From Streptomyces sp. G44 (GTDB taxonomy: Bacteria > Actinomycetota > Actinomycetes > Streptomycetales > Streptomycetaceae): a stretch of 59,728 nt of DNA. Shown piece by piece: positions 41,594 through 50,080 of the stretch. Where the stretch lies: assembly GCF_016905445.1 (NCBI RefSeq), contig NZ_JAFEXF010000022.1, positions 1 through 59,728 of the forward strand, read 5' to 3'. Under the pieces are notes generated by a model. That model was not told the origin of the DNA. It did no database searches and saw nothing but the letters and a program-made list of their open reading frames with translations. Positions within the stretch are counted from its first letter, which is position 1, and every line of letters starts with the position of its first letter. A program made the position numbers and the translations under genes.

Positions 41594-43254
41594 GCCCCGA
41601 CCCCAAGACCACGAACCCCGACGCCGAGACCACCACGACCCCCGGCACCCAGGACGTGGACCCCAGACCCCACGACCCCGGAGACCGCAACTCCCGGACT
41701 CGGGGCCCCGGCCCGCTGACCGTCGCCGTGCTGTGTCTGTGCGTCACCCTGGTGGTCGGCATGGTCTCCGCCGTGAACCTCGCCATCCCCGCGCTGTCGC
41801 GCAGCGCGCTGCGTCCGTCGGCCGAGTCCGTGATGTGGGTGGTCGATGGTTACGTGGTGTTCTTCGCGTGCCTGCTCATTCCAGGCGGCGCGCTCGCCGA
41901 CCGGCTCGGCCGCAAGCCGGTGCTGGCCACGGGCATGGGCCTGTTCACCGCCGGATGCGTGCTGTGCGCCGTGGCGCCCGGCATCGGCGTGGTGATCGCG
42001 GGCCGGGTGGTCAGCGGCGTGGGCGCCGCCGCGGTGCTGCCGACGACGCTGGCCCTGATGGTGGGCGGCGCGCCGGAACACCGCCGACCGCGGCTGGTGG
42101 CGGTGTGGGCGTCGATGACGGGCGTGGCGGCCGTGCTGGGCAACGTCGGCGGCGGCGCGGCGGTACAACTCGGTTCGTGGCGGGCGTTGTTCTGGTGCGC
42201 GGTGCCGTTGTCGCTGGCGGCACTCGTCCTGGTGGCGGTGTTCGCCCCGGCACCGCCGCGGCACGACCGGCCGGTGTCGATGGTGTCCGCGGGCCTGCTG
42301 ACGGCCGGCTTCCTCGCGCTGCTGTCGGGCATCGTCTCCGGTCCGCAGGCCGGCTGGGGCAGCGCCCGGGTGCCGGCCGGGTTCGGCGCGGCGGCGGTAC
42401 TGCTGACGGTCTGGGTCCGCCGGGAGCTGCGGTGTGCGCATCCCATGCTGGACCCCCGGCTGTTCACCGTGCCGGTGGTGCGGGCGGGGGCGGTCGGCAT
42501 GGCGCTGGCGTTCGTCGGGATGTTCGGCCTGTTCTACGTCAACGGGCAGTACCTCCAGTACGCCAAGGGCTGCTCACCGCTGGGAGCGGGGGTGCGGCTG
42601 CTGCCGATGGCGGGAGCGCTGCTGCTCGCGCCGCGCTGCACGGCGGCCCTGGAGCGGCGCGCGGGCGCGCGGGTGACGCTCGGCTCGGGGCTGGCGGTGC
42701 TGGCGGCCGGTCTCGGCACGGTCTCACTGATCGGCCCGAGCACTCCGTACGCCGTGTACGCGCTCGGGGCGACGCTCACCGCGGCCGGATGCGGCCTGGC
42801 CACACCGCTGCTGTCGCACGGCATGATGTCCGCGCTACCGGCCCATCGGGCAGGCGTGGGCTCGGGGTTGCAGAGCCTGGCGCGGGAGCTGGGCAGCGCG
42901 CTGGGGGTGGCGGTCAGCGGCAGTGTGGTGGCCGGGGCGTTCACGGCGGGCCTCCCGGAGCCGTTGCGCGGCCCCGGCGCGCCGACGACCGTCCCCGCCG
43001 CCGAACAGCGCCTGGCCGACCAGGGGTTGCTGTCACCAGGCCTGCGGCACGCGGTCATCACGGACTTCACGACATCCTTGCACATGGCGATGCGGGTGCT
43101 GGCGGTACTCGTGGTGGCGGTCGGGGTGCTGGTGGTCGCCTGGTACCCGTCGAGGGCTTCTCCCGGCGCGCCGGGTTCCGGGAGAGCGATGACCGCGTCC
43201 CGGACCCGGCCCGCACCTCCGGTTCGGCGCGGTCGTGGAAGAGGAAACCCGTGA
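41590..43254 (+). CDS. MFS drug exporter, DHA2 (14-segment) type
   Basis: A 554-residue drug/proton antiporter with a 36-residue polar N-terminus, then about fourteen membrane segments. Hallmarks are VNLAIPALSRSALRPSAESV with VMWVVDGYVVFFACLLIPGG in the first loop, motif A GALADRLGRKPVLATG, and motif C-like GVAAVLGNVGGGAAVQLGSW. It probably extrudes a toxic or self-made compound. It is translationally coupled to the GntR regulator. The C-terminal 30 residues are basic and cytoplasmic. Confidence 0.92.
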   Translation: MSPDPKTTNPDAETTTTPGTQDVDPRPHDPGDRNSRTRGPGPLTVAVLCLCVTLVVGMVSAVNLAIPALSRSALRPSAESVMWVVDGYVVFFACLLIPGGALADRLGRKPVLATGMGLFTAGCVLCAVAPGIGVVIAGRVVSGVGAAAVLPTTLALMVGGAPEHRRPRLVAVWASMTGVAAVLGNVGGGAAVQLGSWRALFWCAVPLSLAALVLVAVFAPAPPRHDRPVSMVSAGLLTAGFLALLSGIVSGPQAGWGSARVPAGFGAAAVLLTVWVRRELRCAHPMLDPRLFTVPVVRAGAVGMALAFVGMFGLFYVNGQYLQYAKGCSPLGAGVRLLPMAGALLLAPRCTAALERRAGARVTLGSGLAVLAAGLGTVSLIGPSTPYAVYALGATLTAAGCGLATPLLSHGMMSALPAHRAGVGSGLQSLARELGSALGVAVSGSVVAGAFTAGLPEPLRGPGAPTTVPAAEQRLADQGLLSPGLRHAVITDFTTSLHMAMRVLAVLVVAVGVLVVAWYPSRASPGAPGSGRAMTASRTRPAPPVRRGRGRGNP

Positions 43255-43269
43255 CAGAAGAGGGAACCC

Positions 43270-43818
43270 ATGACAGAGGACGCGAGCGAGATCGTTCTGA
43301 GCAAGCAGGACCTTCGAGACGTCACCGCGTTCGCCGCGGCCTGCGCCGAGACGGCGCTTGACATATTCGAGGCCGAACGACCGGACGACTCGCGGCCCCG
43401 GGACGCCATCGGCGCCGCGTGGGAGTTCGCGCGGGGCGGCGAACGCGGGAAGGCCTTGCGCGACACGGCCTCGGCCGCGCTCAAAGCGGCCAAGGACACC
43501 GACACCGCGGCTGCCCGGGAAGCGGCGTGGGCCGCGATGTCCGCGGCAGGCGCCGCCTACCTGCATCCGCTGGCCGCGGCCACCCAGGTCAAGCACATCC
43601 TCGCAGCCGGAGCCTACGCGGCCAGGGCGGCCGAACTCGTCGCCGGCGACGACCGGAGCGTGGGGGCCGAAAGCATCGAGCAGACCGTACGCCGTGCGAC
43701 ACCAGGCGTCGTCGACGTGCTCAAACGCTTCCCGCCGGCCCCCGGCGGCGGCGGCCGGGTCGGAGAGCTGATCCGCATCCTGGACACCGGCCTTCGGCCA
43801 CCGACCCCCGGTGAGTGA
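43270..43818 (+). CDS. Putative immunity protein (Imm-5-like)
   Basis: A 182-residue all-helical protein matching Streptomyces proteins annotated as putative immunity proteins. Typical segments are LRDVTAFAAACAETALDIFE, then DAIGAAWEFARGGERGKALR, YLHPLAAATQVKHILAAGAY and the end PGGGGRVGELIRILD. Proteins of this type are predicted to protect against polymorphic toxins; no toxin gene is adjacent, so it would be an orphan. The ATG follows GAGGGA by about 5 bases. It starts 16 bases after the MFS gene and may be co-transcribed. Confidence 0.72.
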   Translation: MTEDASEIVLSKQDLRDVTAFAAACAETALDIFEAERPDDSRPRDAIGAAWEFARGGERGKALRDTASAALKAAKDTDTAAAREAAWAAMSAAGAAYLHPLAAATQVKHILAAGAYAARAAELVAGDDRSVGAESIEQTVRRATPGVVDVLKRFPPAPGGGGRVGELIRILDTGLRPPTPGE

Positions 43819-43890
43819 GTGCCTTCGGCGGAGGGCCGCGGGCGGACGGAGCCGGTACCCGTGTCGGCGTACCGGCCCCTCCGGCAGGCG

Positions 43891-45840
43891 TTACGCCGTG
43901 GGCCACCACGGCGCGCGCATGTCCCGCAGCGTGTTGGTGCCGCAGTGCACCTCACCCATGCCGAGGTGGTACGTGTACCAGTCGTCGATGTAGGTCGTGG
44001 TGAGACCGGCCTTCGCGTACACGGAGCTCACCGCCTCGGTGAAGATGTCCTGGCCGCCGATGACCGGCCCCCACTGCTTCGGGGCGAGGTAGCGGGTCGG
44101 GCTCAGCAGGACGCCGTTGACCGCGCCGGGAACGTACGCGCTCTCCGGACGGACGGCGGCGGCGCCGCCCACGGCACCGCCCACGGCATCCCGGCCCCCG
44201 CGCGCCTCCTCCGCGCCGCGCAGCTGGCTGAACTTCTCCAGGGTGTCAGGGCCCAGACGGCGCAGCTTGCGGCTGCCGCTGAGGCCCTCGCGCTCGTCGG
44301 AGTCCCGCGTGTACAGGCCGGGGACCTTGACTATCTCCGCGTCGGTGATGCCGGTCTCGCGCTTGAGGATGTCCAGGTTGGCCTTGATGCGCTGGGCCGC
44401 CACCTTGTTGTCGGCGTGGAACGAGGCCTTGGCGAGCACCTGGTCGATGGTCTCCTTGGGCGCGGGGACGTCGCTGCCGCGCGGGACGGAGAACATCTTC
44501 GTGGCGCCGTGCCCGTCCCGCTTGGCCTTGCGGAGCAGCTCCACCCCGGCGGCCGGATCGGCGACGCCGACACGCCAGCCGCGCTCGGTGTCGGCGGGCA
44601 GGAACTGGACGAACTCGTCCACGTGCCCGACCGACAGCCAGGACGTGTCGAGCAGCAGCGGCGCCTGCACTCCCTGCGACGACAGGAACGTGCGCATCGA
44701 CTTGGCGGGCTTGGAACCGGAGTCGGCCCGGTAGCCCTGGATGATGCGGCCCGCCGGGTAGCTCTTGCCGTTCAGCGTGTACGGCGGAATGGTCTCCAGG
44801 TTGCCCATGGAGTTGAGCGTCCACTCCTCGTCCGCCGTCGGCTTGCCGACCTGCACCACGCCCACGTCCGGGCCGCGCAGCTTCTCGAACAGCTCACGGC
44901 CCGCCTCCCGGTCGGGCTGCGCGGACCGGATCATGACCCGCATCGTGCGCTGCTCGCCGCCCGGGCCGGGCATGCTCGCGTAGGCCGGCTCGACGAAGTC
45001 CTGCGCCCACGGGTCGCCGTACTTGGTGAAGGTCGTCAGCGGCTTGCCGATGCCGGCGTCCTTCACCTGCTGGGCGAGTTCCTTGACGAACTTGCGCTGG
45101 TCACGGCCGTAGGAACCGGCGCCCTTCACCTTGGTGACGAGAACCTCCTCGGCACGTTGCAGGTGATGGTGGGTCAGGACGGGCGCGGTGCGCAGCACGA
45201 CGTCGTCGGAGCGGGACGTGCCGCCGCCGGTGACCGTGAACCGGACCTTCACCTCTCCGTTCCACTTCTGCGCGTCGCGCACCACGTCCGTGGCCTCGAC
45301 ACCCAGCTCGACCCCGGCGCGCAGTTCCGCGGCGGACAGCCGGTCGGCGGGCCGCAGGAGGGACCAGCGGCCGTCGCGCTTGACGAACACGTGGGCCTTC
45401 TTGGCGCCGGCGCCGATCGCCTTGACGGTGCCGTGGCTGCCCGCCGGGACCTCGGCCAGCGGCACGGTCCTCAGCCGGGCCAGGTCGGCCGCGTCACGCG
45501 ACCCGTTGACCTTGGTGTCGGACCCGTCGTTGCACCGGGCCAGCTTCGCGTCCGGCAGAGGCCTGCCGTGGGCGTCCTTGACCGGACAGCGCTTCGCGTC
45601 GTCGTCGACGTTCGGCAGCGCGATCGCGCCGCGCCGCGCCGTCCACGTGTTCTCGCCCGCCGTGTCGCTCGTACCCGCCACGTCGACGGCGCCGTCCCGG
45701 TTCACGTCGGCGCGCAGATCGGGTACGTGGGGCAGTGTGTCCGGGGCGCCGGTCTCGGCCATGGCCGTGGCTCCCGTGGCCGCGAGCACCCCGGCCATGC
45801 CGGTCGCCAGAGCGACGCTTCTCCATCTGCGCGTACGCAC
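43891..45840 (-). CDS. Secreted protein-arginine deiminase
   Basis: A 649-residue exported enzyme of the peptidylarginine deiminase family, which converts protein arginine to citrulline. A Sec signal covers residues 1-28. Residues 40-62 (DLRADVNRDGAVDVAGTSD) form a calcium-binding EF/dockerin-like loop. The catalytic residues match vertebrate PADs: Asp281 in DPWAQDFVEP, His406 and Asp408 in SVGHVDEFVQF, and Cys633 in EVHCGTNTL. The complete catalytic set and the calcium loop suggest an active calcium-dependent enzyme. It is monocistronic and convergent with the immunity-like gene. Confidence 0.92.
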   Translation of the reverse strand: MRTRRWRSVALATGMAGVLAATGATAMAETGAPDTLPHVPDLRADVNRDGAVDVAGTSDTAGENTWTARRGAIALPNVDDDAKRCPVKDAHGRPLPDAKLARCNDGSDTKVNGSRDAADLARLRTVPLAEVPAGSHGTVKAIGAGAKKAHVFVKRDGRWSLLRPADRLSAAELRAGVELGVEATDVVRDAQKWNGEVKVRFTVTGGGTSRSDDVVLRTAPVLTHHHLQRAEEVLVTKVKGAGSYGRDQRKFVKELAQQVKDAGIGKPLTTFTKYGDPWAQDFVEPAYASMPGPGGEQRTMRVMIRSAQPDREAGRELFEKLRGPDVGVVQVGKPTADEEWTLNSMGNLETIPPYTLNGKSYPAGRIIQGYRADSGSKPAKSMRTFLSSQGVQAPLLLDTSWLSVGHVDEFVQFLPADTERGWRVGVADPAAGVELLRKAKRDGHGATKMFSVPRGSDVPAPKETIDQVLAKASFHADNKVAAQRIKANLDILKRETGITDAEIVKVPGLYTRDSDEREGLSGSRKLRRLGPDTLEKFSQLRGAEEARGGRDAVGGAVGGAAAVRPESAYVPGAVNGVLLSPTRYLAPKQWGPVIGGQDIFTEAVSSVYAKAGLTTTYIDDWYTYHLGMGEVHCGTNTLRDMRAPWWPTA

Positions 45841-46113
45841 AGTTCCCCTCCTTGTTCCCGGCCCTCCGGTCAGGTGGTCAGTCAGCGAGGGCCGTTGACC
45901 TTAAGGAGGCGCGCGGGGCCGCGGAGGTTGTCAGGGCGTCGCCGATTTGTTCCGGGGAAGGATCACAGGCCCGGTGCGGGACGGCAGGCGTAAGGGAATC
46001 CGTCCTCCGGTGGCGCGTGCGCGGACGCAACAGAATTCGCCGAAACGCTTCTCCTGGTTCACGCGCGGCTGGTGGGCTGGCCGCGCCCCACCCAACGATC
46101 ACAGGAGGCGCGC

Positions 46114-46692
46114 GTGAATCTGGTCGTCAACGGCGACGCGGAGAGCGGGGCGGGCGGCACCGCCGACCCCGTCACCGAGGTCAGCGGCTGGCGGGTCGCC
46201 CAAGGAGCTCCGGCGCTCATCGCCTACAGCATCGGCGGCGGCTACCCGACCGCGTCGGACCCCGGCCCGGCCCGACGCGGCAGCCGCTTCTTCTCGGGCG
46301 GCAACAGCGCGCGTACCGCCCTGGTCCAGGACATCACCCTGCCCAGGACGGGCAGGACCGGGCGCGGGGCCGTCGACGCGGGGCGGGTGCGCTACACCCT
46401 CTCCGCCTGGCTCGGGGGATACGCCGGGCAGGAGGACGGCGCCCGCCTCTCCGTGGAGTTCCGTGACGGCCGGGGCACGCCCGTCGCGCTGAGCGTGCTC
46501 GGCCCCGTCGGCGCCGCGGACCGGCAGGGCCGCACGGGCCTCGTGGAGCGCACCGCCGAGGCCACCGTGCCGCCCACCGCCCGCACGGCGCGGCTCCTGC
46601 TCGTCTTCACCCGCAGCGGCGGCGGTACCTCCAACGACGGCTACGCGGACGCCCTCTCCCTCACCCTCACCGCCGACGGAGGCCACCGATGA
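46114..46692 (+). CDS. Beta-rich protein of unknown function coupled to PhoD
   Basis: A 192-residue protein that begins NLVVNGDAESG and ends NDGYADALSLTLT, the pattern of jelly-roll carbohydrate-binding-like modules. No signal peptide is visible, which is odd for such a module next to an exported phosphatase; it may ride with PhoD through the Tat system or act inside the cell. The GTG at 46114 has a perfect AGGAGG with a 5-base spacer. It overlaps the phoD start by four bases. A single PHO-box-like unit (GGTTCACGCGC, 46056-46066) lies upstream, weakly suggesting PhoP control. Confidence 0.7.
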   Translation: MNLVVNGDAESGAGGTADPVTEVSGWRVAQGAPALIAYSIGGGYPTASDPGPARRGSRFFSGGNSARTALVQDITLPRTGRTGRGAVDAGRVRYTLSAWLGGYAGQEDGARLSVEFRDGRGTPVALSVLGPVGAADRQGRTGLVERTAEATVPPTARTARLLLVFTRSGGGTSNDGYADALSLTLTADGGHR

Positions 46693-48254
46693 GCGTCAAC
46701 CGCCGCGATCTGCTGAAGGCCGCCGCGACGGCCGGCGCCCTCGGTCTCGCCTGGCCGCTGGCCGCGGGACTCACCCCCGCACAGGCCCGTGAGGCCGCCG
46801 AGCGCCTGGGCGCGGAGTACGACCGGGCGCCGTTCACCCTCGGAGTGGCCTCCGGGGACCCCCGGCCCCACTCGGTGCTCCTGTGGACGAGGCTCGCGCC
46901 CGAACCCCTCGCCGCCGAGCAGAGACTTCCCGAGATCGTGGAGGTCGACTGGGTGGTGGCCGAGGACGCCCGGCTGCGGCACGTCGTCGCCCGCGGCACC
47001 GTCCCGGCGTCCGCGACGCTCGGCCACAGCGTGCACGTACCGGTGAGCGGTCTCGCACCCGGCCGCCACTACTGGTACGCGTTCAAGGCGCTCGGCAGGA
47101 CCAGCCGCGTCGGCCGTACGAGGACCGCGCCGCGCGGCCGGGTCTCCAAGGTCACCTTCGCCGCCGCCAACTGCCAGGCCTTCCACGACGGCTTCTACGC
47201 CGCGCACCGCGGCATCGCCCGCGAGAACGTGGACTTCGTCGTGCACCTCGGTGACTACATCTACGAGCACGGCCAGGTCGGCGGCGTACCGGAGGCACAC
47301 GTACGCGACCACGACGGCCCGGAGATCCTCACACTCGCCGACTACCGCAAGCGCCACGCCCTGTACAAGGGCGACAAGTCGCTGCGCGAGGCGCACGCCG
47401 CCCACCCGTGGTTCTTGACCTGGGACGACCATGAGGTCGTCAACGACTACAGCGGCACCGGGGGAGGGGCACCGTTCATGCGCCGCCGCGCGGCCGCCTA
47501 CCAGGCGTGGTTCGAGCACATGCCGCACCGCGACTCCTTCGGCGGCATGGCCCTGCCCGACCCCGAGATCCACCGCGTACGCCGCTGGGGCGACCTGCTC
47601 GAACTGAGCATCCTCGACCTGCGCTCGTACCGCTCCGCGCAGAACCTGCCCGACGGCACCATACTGGGCGCCGAGCAGAAGACCTGGCTCAAGCGCACCG
47701 TCGACCGCGCCCCGGACTCCTGGCACGTGTGGGCCAACTCGATCATGCTGAGCCAGCTGCGGGGCAGGCCGGGCGGCTCGTACATGTTCACCGACCAGTG
47801 GGACGGGTTCCTCGCCGAACGCAAGGAGATCCTGGGGCACGTGCACAAGAGCGGCCTGGAGGACCTGGTCGTCATCACCGGGGACTGGCACTCGGCGTTC
47901 GTCGACGACATCCGCACCGACTTCGATCAGCCCGATTCCCCCCTGGTGGGCACGGAGTTCACCGCCCACTCGGTGACCTCCGGCGCCTACTCGCCCGAGT
48001 GGAACGCCGCCAACGGCCCCCTCATGGGCAAGGCCAACCCGCACCTGAAGTACTTCGAGGGCAACCGGTACGGCTACGACGTGTACGAGGTGACACCCCG
48101 CCGCTTCACCACCCACATGCGCGTCATCGGCGACCGCCGCGACCCGGACTCCCCGGTGACCACACTGACGAAGTTCCACGTCGACCGCGGCAGGACCGGC
48201 TCGTACGAGGACGAGCGGACCAAGGGGTCGCCCGCGCAGTACCGCAGGGACTGA
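46689..48254 (+). CDS. phoD: Alkaline phosphatase D
   Basis: A 521-residue Tat-exported phosphodiesterase/alkaline phosphatase. The N-terminus NRRDLLKAAATAGALGLAW is a Tat signal. An N-terminal fibronectin-like domain (residues 50-150, FTLGVASGDPRPHSVLLWTR) is followed by the metallophosphatase core: NCQAFHDGF with the metal Cys, HLGDYIYEHG, WDDHEVVNDY, and ITGDWHSAF. PhoD uses Fe and Ca to release phosphate from phosphodiesters such as teichoic acids. It is coupled to the preceding unknown gene. Confidence 0.94.
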   Translation: MSVNRRDLLKAAATAGALGLAWPLAAGLTPAQAREAAERLGAEYDRAPFTLGVASGDPRPHSVLLWTRLAPEPLAAEQRLPEIVEVDWVVAEDARLRHVVARGTVPASATLGHSVHVPVSGLAPGRHYWYAFKALGRTSRVGRTRTAPRGRVSKVTFAAANCQAFHDGFYAAHRGIARENVDFVVHLGDYIYEHGQVGGVPEAHVRDHDGPEILTLADYRKRHALYKGDKSLREAHAAHPWFLTWDDHEVVNDYSGTGGGAPFMRRRAAAYQAWFEHMPHRDSFGGMALPDPEIHRVRRWGDLLELSILDLRSYRSAQNLPDGTILGAEQKTWLKRTVDRAPDSWHVWANSIMLSQLRGRPGGSYMFTDQWDGFLAERKEILGHVHKSGLEDLVVITGDWHSAFVDDIRTDFDQPDSPLVGTEFTAHSVTSGAYSPEWNAANGPLMGKANPHLKYFEGNRYGYDVYEVTPRRFTTHMRVIGDRRDPDSPVTTLTKFHVDRGRTGSYEDERTKGSPAQYRRD

Positions 48255-48438
48255 CGAGAGAGCGCGCGAGGTAGGCGGCGCCATCGGATGATCCACCGCG
48301 CGGTATCCGGCCAGATCCGATGGCTTTGTGCCATTCGCCGGCAACCCGTCCCCCACATCCCCGGGACGCCGCTACACAGGGAGGCCGAGGCGGCATCCTG
48401 CTGTCCGGTGCAGTGGGGGGCGGTCGGTGGGGGGATTG

Positions 48439-49128
48439 ATGGCAGCGCGTCGACGCCGCCGACGCTTGAAGAAGCGGACGCGCAGGCAGATGCGGAGCTG
48501 GGGCACGGTGGCGGCGGCAGCCACCGTGCTGTGGGCGGCCGCGAACTGGGCGGCCGTGTGGCCCGTCCTGGTGGCCGTGCTCGCCGTGGCCGTGGCGGGC
48601 GGGACCGGATGGGCGCTGCTGCGGGCCCACCGTCGCGCGGCCGGCCAGGACCGGGCGTGGCGGGCGCGGGAGGAGGCCAGGGCGCGGGAGCTGTCGATGG
48701 CCGAGGTCGACGCGTTGTCGTGGCAGGAGTTCGAGAGGTACGTCGCCGATCTGTGCCGGCGGGACGGCTGCACGGGGGTCGTCGTCAGCGGCAAGAGCGG
48801 CGACCTCGGCGCGGACGTCGTCGGCTACCTGGCCGACGGCCGCAAGCTGGTCGTCCAGTGCAAGAAATACGCGCCGCACCGGAGCGTGCCCTCGCAGGAC
48901 ATGCAGAAATTCGTCGGCACCGCCCGCCTCGAACACGGCGCCGATGTCGCGTTGTTCGTCACCACCTGCCGCACGTTCACCAAGGCCGCGCTGGGCCTGG
49001 CGCTGCGCCAGGACATCGTGGCCCTGCACCGCGACCTGCTGGGCGCCTGGGTCAAGGGAGCGCATCTGGAGACCTTGATCCCGCTGAGCGGCAGTGGCGG
49101 CGGCGTCAGGCGGCGCCCCTCCGCCTGA
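48439..49128 (+). CDS. Membrane-anchored Mrr-like restriction endonuclease
   Basis: A 229-residue protein with a very basic N-terminus (AARRRRRRLKKRTRRQ), two hydrophobic segments at about residues 25-65, and a C-terminal PD-(D/E)XK nuclease of the Mrr type. The catalytic residues are visible in SGDLGADVVGYL (Asp) and KLVVQCKKYAP (Gln-x-Lys), with the preceding helix SWQEFERYVADLC. Mrr enzymes cut methylated or foreign DNA; the membrane anchor suggests action on incoming DNA, which is inference. The ATG at 48439 follows a G-rich site. It is monocistronic. Confidence 0.85.
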   Translation: MAARRRRRRLKKRTRRQMRSWGTVAAAATVLWAAANWAAVWPVLVAVLAVAVAGGTGWALLRAHRRAAGQDRAWRAREEARARELSMAEVDALSWQEFERYVADLCRRDGCTGVVVSGKSGDLGADVVGYLADGRKLVVQCKKYAPHRSVPSQDMQKFVGTARLEHGADVALFVTTCRTFTKAALGLALRQDIVALHRDLLGAWVKGAHLETLIPLSGSGGGVRRRPSA

Positions 49129-49276
49129 TGGGGGCTGACGGGCACCCGGGCACCGCGCACATGAGCGGGGCGGGCGGACACCCGACGGCGGGTGTCTCTC
49201 GCGCCAATGACATCCGTGGCGTACGACACCGGATCCGCGGAGCGCACGCGGCTCCGCACCCCGGGCCTCGCGGGAG

Positions 49277-50080
49277 TCAGCACAGGAGGAGCAGGACGGC
49301 CAGGGCGAGGAGGAGTGAGTCGATCCGGTCGAGCAGGCCCCCGGAGCCGGCCAGCCAGTGAGCGGAGTCCTTTGCCTGTGCTCCTCGCTTGACCATGGAT
49401 TCGAGGAGGTCCCCCGCCGGCGCGCCGACCGCCACCGCGACCGCCATCGGCAGGCTCAGCGCGGACAGCGCGGCGAGCACCCCGAGGGCGGCCGCGGCAC
49501 CGGAGAGGGTTCCGCTCCACCGCTTGGCAGGGGAGAGCGGTGACAGCCGTGGCCCGCCCAGCCGCCGACCGGCGAAGTACGCCACGATGTCGCCCACTGA
49601 GACGGCGGCGAACAGGGCGAGCGCGGTCGCGCCGAGCGGTACCAGGGCGGCGAGCACGCTCAGCCAGACCAGCCCGAGCAGACCGGCCCCGAGCCGGCGC
49701 AGACCGTGGGCGGAATCACCGGCCAGCAGCGGGAGCGCGGCGATGGCCAGCGCGCCGACCGCCACCGCCCGCACCTCGTGTCCGGGGGCCAGCCAGGCTG
49801 TCAGCACGACGCCGGAGACGGCCGCGGCCAGTACCGCCCTGTCCGGCCGGGCCAGACCCACCAGCCCGCCGAACTCCAGCGCCGCGACGACCCCGACCAC
49901 GAGCGCGAGGGCCGTCACTCCCGGGCCGCCCCACCAGAACGCCCCGGTGACCAGGGGCACTCCGACCGCCCAGCAGCCCCAGCGGACCAGCAGTTCGCGG
50001 CGCCGGGAGAGTGCCGCCGCGATGCCGCCGAGCGCCAGGGCCCCGCCGAGGAAGGGCGCGAGGGAGGCGACGCTGATCAC
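49277..50080 (-). CDS. CdsA-like phosphatidate cytidylyltransferase
   Basis: A 267-residue integral membrane CTP transferase of the CdsA family. Seven to eight hydrophobic segments are followed by the family signature: LSPAKRWSGTLSG and, near the C-terminus, VKRGAQAKDSAHWLAGSGGLLDRIDSLL, which contains the metal- and CTP-binding Asp residues. CdsA makes CDP-diacylglycerol; this copy's coupling to an acyltransferase-aminotransferase fusion suggests a dedicated lipid or phospho-alcohol substrate. Its start overlaps the stop of the fusion gene by four bases. Confidence 0.85.
   Translation of the reverse strand: MISVASLAPFLGGALALGGIAAALSRRRELLVRWGCWAVGVPLVTGAFWWGGPGVTALALVVGVVAALEFGGLVGLARPDRAVLAAAVSGVVLTAWLAPGHEVRAVAVGALAIAALPLLAGDSAHGLRRLGAGLLGLVWLSVLAALVPLGATALALFAAVSVGDIVAYFAGRRLGGPRLSPLSPAKRWSGTLSGAAAALGVLAALSALSLPMAVAVAVGAPAGDLLESMVKRGAQAKDSAHWLAGSGGLLDRIDSLLLALAVLLLLC

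Noticed and set aside
46056..46066. Functional PHO box upstream of the phoD operon
   Set aside because: Only one 11-bp unit resembles the PhoP repeat; the required second direct copy is not convincing, so it is mentioned but not listed as a site.
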